From Bacteroides caecigallinarum (GTDB lineage Bacteria; Bacteroidota; Bacteroidia; Bacteroidales; Bacteroidaceae), in contig NZ_JACJLE010000028.1 in NCBI RefSeq assembly GCF_016901995.1, forward strand, positions 1-49,807: a stretch of DNA of 49,807 nt, written 5' to 3'. Position 1 is the stretch's first letter; each line of letters opens with the position of its first letter. The translations under genes and the position numbers were made by a program. Under the pieces are notes generated by a model. The model saw only the letters and a program-made list of their open reading frames with translations, ran no database searches and was not told the origin of the DNA. Shown here in pieces: positions 1 through 8,041 of this stretch.

Positions 1-44
1 CCGCTCATGAGTAGAGCAGCCACGAGATAAGTCCATTTTCTCAT
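1..44 (-). CDS. 5' end of a secreted protein gene (partial)
   Basis: A minus-strand ATG at 44 opens a frame that continues out of the window. The visible 14 codons read MRKWTYLVAALLMS: a basic start followed by a hydrophobic run, as in a signal peptide or lipoprotein signal. The rest lies outside the window, so product and family cannot be assigned. Confidence 0.6.
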   Translation of the reverse strand, partial: MRKWTYLVAALLMS

Positions 45-500
45 ACTGTTTCCTTTTTTAGGTTAATTAATAAGGTTATTAGTTTAAAGTTTTATCTTTA
101 AGTTCGTTTTCTAGCAATAGGCAAAGTTGCGGGGGAACTTTGTATCTTAAATTAATTTTTTATTGTTTTTGGTCTTTCTCGCTTTTTATCATCGTGTTTC
201 CCAAAATTATTAAATAATAATACAAATTGTTTGTCTATTAGTAAAATTTTATTGATTGATGTTTCATAACATATTTTCGTTGCAATAAATAATTAATTTA
301 AATATTTTAGTATAAAAGTGTAATTTTTACGCTATATATTCAGATCTTTTTGTTTATGTGTTTTATGCAAGTATAGTTAAATGGTATTCCTTATTATGTC
401 GAATTTTATGATTTGTATAATAATAAATATTAAAGAGTTGATGTAGCATGATGTCTTTAATATCATTATTTCTTTCTTGTTAGTATTAATAACAGTTTAT
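45..500. other. AT-rich intergenic gap without a gene
   Basis: This 456-base gap holds no convincing ORF or RNA gene. It is very AT-rich and probably contains the leader and promoter of the secreted-protein gene that starts at 44. Two short inverted repeats are visible: TTAAAG/CTTTAA at 84-101 and CAAAGTT/AACTTTG at 122-142 with a G-rich 7-base loop. A TAnnTTTG-type -7 match on the minus strand lies at 202-209, but no TTTG stands at the right distance upstream, so the promoter is not fixed. Confidence 0.5.
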
Positions 501-872
501 TTATTTTTCGATGTTTTCCTTTCTCCATTTTGTAGGAGATGTACCTGTAACGACTCTGAATTGCTTACAGAAGTGTGCCTGGTCAGTATAGCCTGTCATT
601 GAAGCTATTTGTCCGAGTGATGTATGAGGATTTTCCATGATAAGTCGTTGTGCTTCGGCAATCCTCATCTTGTGAATCCATGTATTGAAGTTTGTCTGAT
701 AAGTATCGTTGATATAGTTTGATATATAAGTACGGTTTATCCCCAATACTTTACCCAGTTTCTCTACTCCTATGTCGTGCATAAGGTATTCTTTATTTCT
801 GACCCATTGATCTACAAGATTCTTTATTTTTTCCGAATCTTTCGCCTTGCGTACTTTGTTAACCTCACCCAT
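501..872 (-). CDS. Small AraC-family protein (DNA-binding domain only)
   Basis: This 123-residue protein consists almost entirely of an AraC/XylS DNA-binding domain. The first helix-turn-helix lies around residues 36-57 (GKVLGINRTYISNYI) and the second around 84-115 (IASMTGYTDQAHFCKQF, then GTSPTKWR). Typical family members have 250-350 residues with an N-terminal sensing, dimerisation or membrane domain, which is absent here. An in-frame stop just upstream of the ATG means this is not simply a missed longer start. A well-formed promoter precedes it at 915-946, so it appears to be expressed. It is probably a transcription factor, but ligand and target are unknown. Alternatively it is a decayed remnant of a larger regulator. 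Confidence 0.85.
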   Translation of the reverse strand: MGEVNKVRKAKDSEKIKNLVDQWVRNKEYLMHDIGVEKLGKVLGINRTYISNYINDTYQTNFNTWIHKMRIAEAQRLIMENPHTSLGQIASMTGYTDQAHFCKQFRVVTGTSPTKWRKENIEK

Positions 873-914
873 AAATCTTTGATTTCGCTTTGTTTTCCCT
901 TTGTTAAATTACTC

Positions 915-946
915 CAAAATTAGTTTTTACTTTACTCTTTTACAAA
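915..946 (-). promoter_or_regulatory. Bacteroidota sigma-70-type promoter for the small AraC gene
   Basis: Read on the minus strand, TTTG (946-943), 20 bases and TAATTTTG (922-915) match the Bacteroidota consensus TTTG-N(19-21)-TAnnTTTG. Transcription would start near 908, about 35 bases before the ATG at 872. Confidence 0.75.
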
Positions 947-1074
947 CGCGCTTTTGTCGATTTGTTACTATCCGGTCGTATCTGTGTACTATTGTGTAAA
1001 AATTTGCGACTATGTGGTAAAAACTTTTTTGAGGCGTGTTTTTCCGGTGCGAAAATTAATGATTTATTAACAAG

Positions 1075-1109
1075 AAAAAACCACCGAAAACCGTGATTTT
1101 GGGTGGTTT
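1075..1109 (-). terminator. Intrinsic terminator after the M16 peptidase gene
   Basis: AAACCACC (1078-1085) pairs with GGTGGTTT (1102-1109), extended by an AAAA/TTTT inner stem around a 6-base loop. On the minus strand a run of T follows the stem, and it lies 22 bases after the peptidase stop codon. Confidence 0.8.
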
Positions 1110-1130
1110 GTAATTTAAAGTGATATTTTT

Positions 1131-2357
1131 TTATTCATAAATCAGCGTAGATAGGCGTTCTTCGCTGAATATTTCATTGGATATTTCGAGAAGTTCTTTC
1201 GAAGTGATGCTTTCTATTCGCTTATAGACTTCTTCTTTTTCTTCGTAGCGGTTATAGTGAAGGAAGCATTTTCCCATGTCGAGGGCACAGTTCTCAAAAT
1301 TGTCTGATGCCACTCCCAACTGTCCTATAATCTGCTTCTTTGCTGCCGAGAGTTGGCTCTCTTTCATCAGATTGTCTCTCAGTTTCTTGAGTTCCTTCCT
1401 TGTCAGCTCTATACAGCGGTCTCTGTCTTCCTGATCGCAACCGAAGTATATGCTGAACACTCCGGTGTCGGTGTATGATGTGAGGTTCGATTCTACGTTA
1501 TATACAAGGGCGTTTTTCTCTCTGAGTACTACATTCAGACGGCTGTTCATTCCCGGACCGCCAAGTATATTGTTAAGCAGATAGAGGCCTGTCCGCCTGT
1601 TGTTATGTGCATCGTAGGCTCTTGTGCCTATCATGACGTGCGACTGATGGGTGTCTCGGCTCATAATGAGGTCGCGTGGAACGTAAGGCAGGGGAGAGGT
1701 ACGTTCGCCTACAGGAGATGTATATGGTGTGATGTCGCGGGTAAGTTTTCCGATTGTATCTGTAACTTTCCTGAACGGGATATTTCCCAAGATGAAAAAT
1801 ACCATGTTGCCGGTCTTGTATCTGTTGCCTGTAAAGCGTAGTGCGTCTTCCGGCCCGAATCCTCTGAGGAGCTCCGGTTTTCCGAGAATATTTCTTCCCA
1901 GCGGATGGTCGGGAAATATCAGTTCCTCGAAATCGTCGAATATAAGTTCGGCAGGGCTGTCTTCGTAACTCTGTATTTCGTCTATTATGACTTCCACTTC
2001 TTTCTCAATTTGGTTCTCCGGAAATGTGCTGTGGAATACGATGTCTGTAAGAAGTTCGGCGGCACGCATGAAATGCTGTCGCAGGAAAGCACTATAGACA
2101 ACTGTCTCTTCCTTGTTGGTATAGGCATTGAGGTCGCCCCCTACGTTTTCCATACGGTTGAGTATGTGCCATGCGCGGCGGTGTGTGGTGCCCTTGAACA
2201 GGAGATGTTCCACAAAGTGAGCTATTCCTTGTTCGTTGTCTTTTTCATCGCGTGTGCCTGCGTTTATGGCGTATCCGCAATAGACTACGTCGGTTGGGCT
2301 AGGACAGTGTATTATCCTCAGTCCGTTAGCAAGTGTATATGTAGATATTGTGTTCAT
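1131..2357 (-). CDS. M16 family zinc metallopeptidase (pitrilysin-like)
   Basis: A 408-residue insulinase/pitrilysin-type zinc peptidase of the short bacterial form, resembling processing-peptidase beta subunits. The inverted zinc motif HxxEH is present as HFVEH (His47, Glu50, His51). The third ligand fits Glu127 in VIIDEI, exactly 76 residues after His51, as the family requires, so the catalytic half looks active. The C-terminal half (about 220-408) is the second M16 fold, with GGPGMNSRL as the conserved segment. No signal peptide is seen, so a cytoplasmic role in peptide or protein breakdown is likely. A -7 box (TAAATTTG, 2385-2378) precedes the start and a terminator follows. Substrate unknown. 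Confidence 0.92.
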   Translation of the reverse strand: MNTISTYTLANGLRIIHCPSPTDVVYCGYAINAGTRDEKDNEQGIAHFVEHLLFKGTTHRRAWHILNRMENVGGDLNAYTNKEETVVYSAFLRQHFMRAAELLTDIVFHSTFPENQIEKEVEVIIDEIQSYEDSPAELIFDDFEELIFPDHPLGRNILGKPELLRGFGPEDALRFTGNRYKTGNMVFFILGNIPFRKVTDTIGKLTRDITPYTSPVGERTSPLPYVPRDLIMSRDTHQSHVMIGTRAYDAHNNRRTGLYLLNNILGGPGMNSRLNVVLREKNALVYNVESNLTSYTDTGVFSIYFGCDQEDRDRCIELTRKELKKLRDNLMKESQLSAAKKQIIGQLGVASDNFENCALDMGKCFLHYNRYEEKEEVYKRIESITSKELLEISNEIFSEERLSTLIYE

Positions 2358-2377
2358 TTTTAAGTTATTGTATGGTG

Positions 2378-2385
2378 CAAATTTA
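2378..2385 (-). promoter_or_regulatory. Putative -7 box of the M16 peptidase gene
   Basis: TAAATTTG on the minus strand matches TAnnTTTG about 20 bases before the ATG. No TTTG is found 19-21 bases further upstream. The flanking 22-bp repeat array (2409-2488) lies immediately behind it. Confidence 0.45.
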
Positions 2386-2408
2386 AGAAAGGTTTTTGTT
2401 ATAAAAAA

Positions 2409-2488
2409 ACGTGGGCACGTTTAAGGTAAAATGGACGCACGTTTTGATCAAAATGGACGCACGTTTAAGGTGAAATGGACGCACGTTT
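2409..2488. repeat. Tandem array of a 22-bp unit (ATGGACGCACGTTT plus 8-bp spacer)
   Basis: ATGGACGCACGTTT occurs exactly at 2431, 2453 and 2475, a constant 22-base period, with a degenerate fourth unit at 2409-2422. The 8-base spacers vary (AAGGTAAA, TGATCAAA, AAGGTGAA). The array fills the gap between the divergent M16 peptidase and LOG-family genes. The outermost unit also forms a small palindrome, AAACGTG-GG-CACGTTT (2407-2422). A 22-bp period is about two helical turns, so protein binding is possible; no function is shown. Confidence 0.85.
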
Positions 2489-2559
2489 AAAAAAAATGTA
2501 TCGGGCATGCGAAAAGTGTCGTTTTTTATCTCCATATTTGTAAATAAAATTCATCTGAA

Positions 2560-3093
2560 ATGGAACATATAGCAGTATTCTGTTCTGCATCGCAGGACAT
2601 TGATAATATCTATGCCGAAAAGGCACGCGAGCTTGGTGCCTGGATGGGTGATAACAGTAAAACTCTGGTTTATGGCGGTACAAGTTCGGGACTGATGGAG
2701 GAGATTGCCGCCGAAGCTAAGGCACACGGAGCTATGGTGATGGGAGTGGTGCCTACCATAGTGGAGGAACGCGGGAAGACCAGTGACCTTTGCGACGTGG
2801 TTTTCCGTACTGACAATCTGAGTGAAAGGAAAGACGTGATGTTGCGCGAGTCGGATGTGTCGATAGCATTGCCCGGAGGAGTTGGAACATTGGACGAGGT
2901 GTTCAGCGCAATGGCATCGGCTACTATAGGATACCACAGAAAGCAGGTGATTTTCTACAATATAAACGGATTCTGGGACGGAGTCATTGCATTCCTTGAT
3001 GGACTGGAGAGGCAGCACTTTGCGCACTCGCCGCTGAAGAACTTTTATAAGGTGGCAAATTCGTTCGAAGAACTTGTGGAATTGATAAAATAA
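2560..3093 (+). CDS. LOG family protein (nucleoside-5'-monophosphate phosphoribohydrolase-like)
   Basis: A 177-residue Rossmann-fold protein of the LOG/TIGR00730 family. The family signature PGGxGTxxE is seen as PGGVGTLDE at residues 105-113, with the paired basic stretch SERK at 88-91 and the N-terminal FCSAS motif. Family members hydrolyse cytokinin riboside or AMP-type 5'-monophosphates to the base and ribose 5-phosphate. In bacteria the physiological substrate is often unclear. Length is normal. It lies 68 bases before the PfkB kinase gene on the same strand, with an intergenic repeat between them, and a two-gene transcript is plausible. The upstream region carries the 22-bp repeat array. 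Confidence 0.9.
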   Translation: MEHIAVFCSASQDIDNIYAEKARELGAWMGDNSKTLVYGGTSSGLMEEIAAEAKAHGAMVMGVVPTIVEERGKTSDLCDVVFRTDNLSERKDVMLRESDVSIALPGGVGTLDEVFSAMASATIGYHRKQVIFYNINGFWDGVIAFLDGLERQHFAHSPLKNFYKVANSFEELVELIK

Positions 3094-3097
3094 GATA

Positions 3098-3155
3098 CTA
3101 GGGGACTTCGTCAACTAGTCTCTAGTCAACTAGTAACTATTTAACTTGTAAACTA
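3098..3155. repeat. Dispersed intergenic repeat, site A (short form)
   Basis: GTCAACTAGT-type units (CTAGTCAACTAGTAACTA) match the outer part of site C near 13251 read on the other strand. The CATCCGGATG core found at the other four sites is missing. It sits between the LOG and PfkB genes. Confidence 0.6.
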
Positions 3156-3161
3156 AAAAAG

Positions 3162-4082
3162 ATGCGAAAGATTATAGGTATAGGAGAGACGATACTAGAT
3201 ATACTTTTCAGAGACGGACAGCCACAGGCAGCTGTGCCGGGAGGTTCGGTGTATAACGGTATTGTGTCGTTGGGAAGAATGGGCATGGACGTAACGTTCA
3301 TCAGCGAGACAGGTAACGACAGGGTAGGACAGATTATCCTTGAGAATATGCGTGAAAACGGTGTGAAAACTGACAGTGTGAATGTTTTTCCAGACGGGAA
3401 ATCGCCCGTATCTCTGGCTTTCCTGAATGAAAGGAACGATGCGGAATATATTTTCTATAAGGATTATCCTAAGTTGAGGCTGGATGTAACGATGCCGGAA
3501 ATAGGTAAGGACGATATACTTATGATAGGTTCGTATTATGCTATATCGCCTTTGCTTCGTGACAAGATTAAGGAAGTAATGGACAAGGCCAAGGATAATG
3601 GTGCCATAATATATTATGACGTGAATTTCAGAAGTAATCATCTGTCGGAGGCTATTAAGCTTATGCCTACAGTGCTTGAGAACTTTGAGTATGCGGATAT
3701 TCTGCGCGGCTCTACTGAGGACTTCCAGAACTTGTTCAAAATAAATGATCCGGATAAGGTTTATAAGAATAACGTTGGTTTCTATTGCAAGAACTTTATC
3801 TGTACTGATGCCGATAAGGATATACACCTCTATACGGGTAATTTCAGGAAGGAATACGGAATTGAGCCAGTTGAAACGGTAAGTACCGTAGGTGCTGGCG
3901 ATAATTTTAATGCCGGAGTGGTATATGGGCTTATAAAGAACAATATCGGGAAAGATGATTTGTCCGGTCTTTCTGAAAGCGATTGGGACAAGATAATACG
4001 CTGCGGCATTGACTTCAGTGCTGAAGTGTGCCGCAGTGTACATAATTCTGTTTCTAAAGAGTTTGCTGCGTCATACCGCTGA
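3162..4082 (+). CDS. PfkB-family carbohydrate kinase
   Basis: A 306-residue ribokinase/PfkB-fold kinase. The N-terminal substrate region PGGSVYNG lies at residues 26-33. The second PfkB signature, [10 protein letters not shown] at 243-252, provides the anion hole and the catalytic base Asp247. The overall pattern is closest to fructokinase-like members, transferring the gamma-phosphate of ATP to a sugar hydroxyl in the cytoplasm, but the sugar cannot be read from sequence. The gene converges on mnmA and the two coding regions overlap tail to tail by 29 bases (4054-4082), leaving no space for a terminator. It is probably cotranscribed with the upstream LOG gene. Confidence 0.88.
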   Translation: MRKIIGIGETILDILFRDGQPQAAVPGGSVYNGIVSLGRMGMDVTFISETGNDRVGQIILENMRENGVKTDSVNVFPDGKSPVSLAFLNERNDAEYIFYKDYPKLRLDVTMPEIGKDDILMIGSYYAISPLLRDKIKEVMDKAKDNGAIIYYDVNFRSNHLSEAIKLMPTVLENFEYADILRGSTEDFQNLFKINDPDKVYKNNVGFYCKNFICTDADKDIHLYTGNFRKEYGIEPVETVSTVGAGDNFNAGVVYGLIKNNIGKDDLSGLSESDWDKIIRCGIDFSAEVCRSVHNSVSKEFAASYR

Positions 4083-5184
4083 CAATCTTCTTCACTTCGT
4101 TCTGGAAGGCAATGAAACCGCCTCCCAGAACGCGGTTGCCGTCGTAGAACACGGCAGACTGTCCCGGTGTGATGGCCGATGCCTCGACGCTGAAATGCAC
4201 CATCAAGCGTCCGTCCTCCAATAGGGTAGCGGTGCATGGAATAGGCTTGCTTCTGTAGCGTATTCTTACCGATAGTTCTGGACATGTAAGAATCTCGTTT
4301 ATGTCGGCAGCGTTGATATCCTCCACCAGCATGTATTCAGTCTTTAGCTGCTCGGTGTCGCCCAGCATTACAGTATTCTTTGCAGGGTTTATTTTCAGTA
4401 CGTAGGCAGGTTTTCCCAGTGCTATTTCCAGGCCTTTGCGCTGTCCTATGGTGTAATAGGCAAAACCTTTGTGCTGACCTAATTTCAGCCCCTTGCTGTC
4501 AACAAACCACCCCGGACCTATCTTCTCGTCAATGTCAGGACAATGTTCTTTCAGGAAGTCTCTGTAGTCCTTGTCGATAAAGCATATTTCCATGCTTTCT
4601 CCTCCCTTGGCCTTGGCTTCGAAGCCTTTCGATGCAAGGTATTCCCTTACTTCTACCTTAGTCATTCCACCTAGCGGGAACATCATTCTGCGGAGTATCT
4701 CCTGAGGGAGTTTCCAAAGGAAATACGACTGGTCTTTTGTACTGTCATCGCCCGTGAGTATATATCTGTTGCCGTTTCTTTCCTCCATACGGCAGTAATG
4801 ACCTGTTGCTATGTAGGCACAATTGGTCTTGTCAGCCCATTCGCACAATATCCTTTCCTTGAAAAGCGGATTGCACATAACGCATGGGTTAGGGGTGCGG
4901 CCACGCATGTATTCATCGATGAAATACTTCACTATCACCTGCCTGAATTCCTCGCGAACGTCTGCCACATGATGTTCTATACCCAGCTTGGCTGCCAGTG
5001 CTCTTGCTTCGAGCACAAAGTTAGGCTCTTCCTGGCCTGGGGTGGTGAACTGCGACGCTATGTCCCATGTGCGCATGGTTACGCCCACTACTTCATATCC
5101 TTTTTCCTGAAGCATGATGCACGTGGCAGAACTGTCTATTCCGCCGCTCATGCCTACCAGTACTCTCTTTTCTCTGTCTTTCAT
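4054..5184 (-). CDS. mnmA: tRNA-specific 2-thiouridylase MnmA
   Basis: MnmA uses ATP and a persulfide relay to form 2-thiouridine at position 34 of Lys, Glu and Gln tRNAs. The 376-residue protein has the PP-loop SGGIDSS at 13-19, the first catalytic cysteine Cys101 in NPCVMCN (with Cys104), and the second, Cys201, in MEICFID. These fit the family's two-cysteine mechanism, and the length is normal. The partner enzyme gene mnmG, acting on the same wobble uridine, lies about 11 kb away in this window. An intergenic repeat (site B) sits directly upstream, between it and panE. Its 3' end overlaps the convergent kinase gene by 29 bases. Confidence 0.96.
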   Translation of the reverse strand: MKDREKRVLVGMSGGIDSSATCIMLQEKGYEVVGVTMRTWDIASQFTTPGQEEPNFVLEARALAAKLGIEHHVADVREEFRQVIVKYFIDEYMRGRTPNPCVMCNPLFKERILCEWADKTNCAYIATGHYCRMEERNGNRYILTGDDSTKDQSYFLWKLPQEILRRMMFPLGGMTKVEVREYLASKGFEAKAKGGESMEICFIDKDYRDFLKEHCPDIDEKIGPGWFVDSKGLKLGQHKGFAYYTIGQRKGLEIALGKPAYVLKINPAKNTVMLGDTEQLKTEYMLVEDINAADINEILTCPELSVRIRYRSKPIPCTATLLEDGRLMVHFSVEASAITPGQSAVFYDGNRVLGGGFIAFQNEVKKIVSGMTQQTL

Positions 5185-5202
5185 TCTTAGTGTCGTTTTT
5201 TT

Positions 5203-5305
5203 AAGTTGACGAGGTTTCAGTTACGAGTTGACAAGGTTCTCCATCCGGATGGTAACCTTGTCAACTCGTTAACTTGTTAACTTGTCAACTTGTCAACTCA
5301 TAACT
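5203..5305. repeat. Dispersed intergenic repeat, site B (palindromic core)
   Basis: A 15-bp inverted repeat, CGAGTTGACAAGGTT (5224-5238) and its exact complement (5254-5268), encloses the palindrome CCATCCGGATGG (5241-5252). Further TTGACAAG-type units follow on both flanks. It fills the gap between mnmA and panE and ends at the panE stop codon. The same core recurs at sites C, D and E. Confidence 0.9.
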
Positions 5306-6218
5306 ATTTTATGAACTTTTTTGCAACCTTATGATATGTATCGAGGTTTACTCCAAGCTTTTCGCCAAGGTCTATCATATCGAACAGCATTCCCTGTATC
5401 TCGGACTGATGTCCTCTGGCAATATCCTTCTGCATTGATGCCGTGCTGTGAGGATCGAGCTTGTCTATAACCTTCAGATTATATTCTACAGGGTCTTCAG
5501 GGAATACTACTCCAAGGCGACGGCCTATCTCAGCACTTTCGGTTGACAGGCCTTTAAAGGTGTCGCGCACTTCGCCTTCGTGCTGTACTTCGCCCATCGG
5601 CACATCGTGATATGCTCCTGTACAGGCCATGGCAGAAATGAATGCCCATTTGATGAATGTATCACGGTTTATATCGTCGGACACATCTACCTTAATACCG
5701 CATTTACGCAGCGTATCAGCTATTTCTTCCAGTCTTTCATGGGAAACACCCTGCTCCGGACGTGCCCCGAATACGAGGCGGAAAATCGTTCCCATCTGGG
5801 TTATTTCGCCTTCGCCGGATACGAAACCTACTATGTAGATACATCCGTCAAGAACTTTCACCGATGGGGCAAGACGACCTATTCTAGGACCTGTGCCATA
5901 GACATTAAGTATCGGAATAACCAGTGTGTCGGGTGTTGAGGCGCGCTCGAGTACATCTTTTATGGAATCGATGGAATATCCTTTCACGCATACAAAAATA
6001 ACGTCAGCCTTGTCGTTGTATTCTTCAGATGTACAGGCTTTTACGCTCAGAAAATGTTCTCCTTTAAGATCGGATTTCAGGTGCAGTCCTTTGTCTCGGA
6101 TTGCCTCTAGGTGTGCGCCGCGTGCTATGCAGGTGACGTCCTCACCGTTTAATGCCAAAAAACCGGCGATGCTGCCTCCAACGCCGCCGGTTCCTATGAT
6201 TAGATATTTCTTTTGCAT
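5304..6218 (-). CDS. Ketopantoate reductase family protein (2-dehydropantoate 2-reductase)
   Basis: A 304-residue NADPH-dependent reductase of the ApbA/PanE family, which turns ketopantoate into pantoate for pantothenate and CoA synthesis. The N-terminal Rossmann motif GTGGVGGS lies at 9-16. The C-terminal helical domain carries Lys190 in DTFIKWAF, the probable catalytic lysine, and SMQKDIARG matches the conserved substrate-binding Ser/Asp segment. Length is typical. The gene follows ychF by 12 bases, so the two are probably cotranscribed. Several paralogues of this family exist per genome in many bacteria, so assignment as the pantothenate enzyme is likely but not certain. Confidence 0.87.
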   Translation of the reverse strand: MQKKYLIIGTGGVGGSIAGFLALNGEDVTCIARGAHLEAIRDKGLHLKSDLKGEHFLSVKACTSEEYNDKADVIFVCVKGYSIDSIKDVLERASTPDTLVIPILNVYGTGPRIGRLAPSVKVLDGCIYIVGFVSGEGEITQMGTIFRLVFGARPEQGVSHERLEEIADTLRKCGIKVDVSDDINRDTFIKWAFISAMACTGAYHDVPMGEVQHEGEVRDTFKGLSTESAEIGRRLGVVFPEDPVEYNLKVIDKLDPHSTASMQKDIARGHQSEIQGMLFDMIDLGEKLGVNLDTYHKVAKKFIK

Positions 6219-6230
6219 ATATAATTGAGA

Positions 6231-7334
6231 TTATACATTGAATCTGAAGTGCATGATGTCGCCGTCCTGAACTATATAGTCCTTACCTTCGACATTCATC
6301 TTGCCTGCTTCTTTTACAGCTGCTTCAGAACCGTATTTGATGTAATCGTCGTATTTGATTACTTCGGCACGGATAAAGCCTTTTTCGAAGTCAGTGTGGA
6401 TTACGCCGGCGCATTGTGGAGCCTTCCAGCCTTTGCGGTATGTCCATGCTCTTACTTCCTGTACTCCGGCTGTGAGGAATGTCTCAAGGTCAAGCAGCTT
6501 GTAGGCAGCCTTGATGAGTCGTGTAACGCCTGATTCTTCCAGACCTACTTCCTGAAGGAACATCTGGCGGTCTTCGTATGTCTCAAGTTCGGCAATGTCT
6601 GCTTCTGTCTTTGCCGCGACGATAAGGATTTCCGCGTTTTCGTCTTTTACGGCTTCACGAACCTGTTCGACGTATTTGTTTCCGTTTACAGCGCTTGCTT
6701 CATCCACATTGCATACATAAAGTACAGGTTTGCTGGTGATGAGGAACAGTTCTCTTGCTATCTTCTGTTCGTCTTTTGTCTCGAACTGTACTGTACGTGC
6801 CGATTTTCCCTGTTCAAGGGCTTCCTTGTACTGTACAAGTACCTCGTATGTCTGTTTTGCAACCTTGTCGCCACCTGTCTGTGCCTGTTTCTGCACTTTC
6901 TGTATGCGGCTTTCAATAGTTTCAAGGTCTTTCAACTGAAGTTCGGTATCGATAATCTCCTTGTCGCGTACAGGGTCAACGCTTCCGTCAACGTGAGTTA
7001 CGTTATCATCGTCGAAGCAACGCAAAACGTGGATGATTGCATCTGTTTCGCGGATATTTGCAAGGAATTTGTTACCAAGACCTTCGCCCTTGCTAGCTCC
7101 TTTTACCAGACCGGCGATATCAACGATTTCTACTGTTGTAGGAACGATTCGGTTAGGATTTATAAGTTCTGCCAGTTTGTTAAGACGTTCGTCAGGTACA
7201 GTGATTACACCTACGTTAGGTTCGATTGTACAGAATGGGAAATTGGCTGCCTGAGCCTTTGCATTAGATAAGCAATTGAAAAGTGTCGATTTGCCTACGT
7301 TAGGTAGGCCGACAATACCACATTGTAGAGCCAT
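6231..7334 (-). CDS. ychF: Redox-regulated ATPase YchF (OLA1 family)
   Basis: A 367-residue Obg-related P-loop NTPase. The P-loop GLPNVGKST lies at 7-15, followed by NFPFCTIEPN and switch II DIAGLVKGASKGEGLGN. The usual NKxD specificity motif is changed to NVDE, consistent with ATP preference in this family. A C-terminal TGS domain ends the protein. YchF binds ribosomes and affects translation and stress responses. It heads a probable two-gene unit with panE (12-base gap). A full Bacteroidota promoter is visible upstream at 7375-7406. Confidence 0.96.
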   Translation of the reverse strand: MALQCGIVGLPNVGKSTLFNCLSNAKAQAANFPFCTIEPNVGVITVPDERLNKLAELINPNRIVPTTVEIVDIAGLVKGASKGEGLGNKFLANIRETDAIIHVLRCFDDDNVTHVDGSVDPVRDKEIIDTELQLKDLETIESRIQKVQKQAQTGGDKVAKQTYEVLVQYKEALEQGKSARTVQFETKDEQKIARELFLITSKPVLYVCNVDEASAVNGNKYVEQVREAVKDENAEILIVAAKTEADIAELETYEDRQMFLQEVGLEESGVTRLIKAAYKLLDLETFLTAGVQEVRAWTYRKGWKAPQCAGVIHTDFEKGFIRAEVIKYDDYIKYGSEAAVKEAGKMNVEGKDYIVQDGDIMHFRFNV

Positions 7335-7374
7335 AAATATATTTAAGTTTTTTATTTTTAGATCTAAAACTCTG

Positions 7375-7406
7375 CAAAGGTACTTATTTCTAATAATATA
7401 ACCAAA
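7375..7406 (-). promoter_or_regulatory. Bacteroidota promoter for ychF-panE
   Basis: On the minus strand TTTG (7406-7403), 20 bases and TACCTTTG (7382-7375) match the TTTG-N(19-21)-TAnnTTTG consensus exactly. The predicted start of transcription lies near 7368, about 34 bases before the ychF ATG. Confidence 0.8.
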
Positions 7407-7423
7407 GAATGGTAGTCATATAG

Positions 7424-7457
7424 CAAAAAAAGGAGGTATCTTCCAAAGATACCTCCT
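7424..7457 (-). terminator. Strong intrinsic terminator after the DUF3836-like gene
   Basis: AGGAGGTATCTT (7431-7442) and AAGATACCTCCT (7446-7457) form a perfect 12-bp stem with a 3-base loop. On the minus strand the stem is followed by seven T residues. It lies 46 bases after the stop of the small secreted protein gene and separates it from the ychF promoter. Confidence 0.9.
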
Positions 7458-7502
7458 AAAATTTAGAGAGATTTATGTTTACTGATTTTATCTGCTTGTT
7501 TT

Positions 7503-7889
7503 TTATTTATCCATTGTAACTGTCATGTCAGGAATAAGGATGAATGTACCCTTCTTGCTGTTCCATTTGTAGTATTCTGTTGTAACGCTCTTGTTGTCAT
7601 AAGTATAACAGATTTTCAAGTCGTTTACCCAACTGTTGCTTTCAGCATTCCATTTCTGTGACAAATTTTCAGTCATCTGGTTATTTTCATCATATTTATA
7701 GTTGTACTTCATGTATTTAGTTAGCAGATTGTTATCCATCTTATAGACTGTTTCTGCAACTTTCACTCCGTCAACTTCTTCTGCGTTGTAAATCAGGTTG
7801 TTATTCAACTTTGCAGCTGAAATAGTAGCATTAGCGATAAAAACTGTTACAATTACTAACAAGGTTTTGATAAAATTCATAGCTTTCAT
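7503..7889 (-). CDS. Small secreted protein, DUF3836-like
   Basis: A 128-residue protein with a typical signal peptide (hydrophobic run to about residue 25, ending ATISAA). The mature part is rich in Tyr, Asn and Lys, with repeated turns such as YKYDENNQMTENLSQKWNAES and CYTYDNKSVTTEYYKWN. This pattern resembles the DUF3836 family of small Bacteroides exported proteins, whose role is unknown. It is a monocistronic unit: a minus-strand -7 box (TATATTTG, 7945-7938) stands about 50 bases upstream and a strong terminator follows. No catalytic motif is seen. Periplasmic or surface location is inferred from the signal only. Confidence 0.75.
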   Translation of the reverse strand: MKAMNFIKTLLVIVTVFIANATISAAKLNNNLIYNAEEVDGVKVAETVYKMDNNLLTKYMKYNYKYDENNQMTENLSQKWNAESNSWVNDLKICYTYDNKSVTTEYYKWNSKKGTFILIPDMTVTMDK

Positions 7890-8041
7890 ATTTTTATTGT
7901 TTTAGGTTTAACTTACATTTTGTTCTTGATTGCGGTGCAAATATAGATGTTATTTTGATATGTTGTATAGTTTATCCCTAAAAAATAGCTATAAATTAGC
8001 AAAATGTTAGTTATTTAACTTTTATTTACAATTTAGATGAA

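Noticed and set aside
45-500. Riboswitch or small RNA in the AT-rich gap
   Set aside because: Only two short inverted repeats are visible; no known riboswitch core or terminator-linked structure was recognised.
2409-2488. Possible CRISPR array
   Set aside because: Units are 14 bases with 8-base spacers that are partly alike; no cas genes are near. It is a short tandem repeat.
3195-4043. Long antisense ORF opposite the PfkB kinase
   Set aside because: The plus-strand frame has clear PfkB motifs; the antisense frame resembles no protein and reflects codon bias.
5203-5305. Insertion sequence remnant
   Set aside because: No transposase fragment or target-site duplication is visible at any copy; the repeats are too short and only intergenic.
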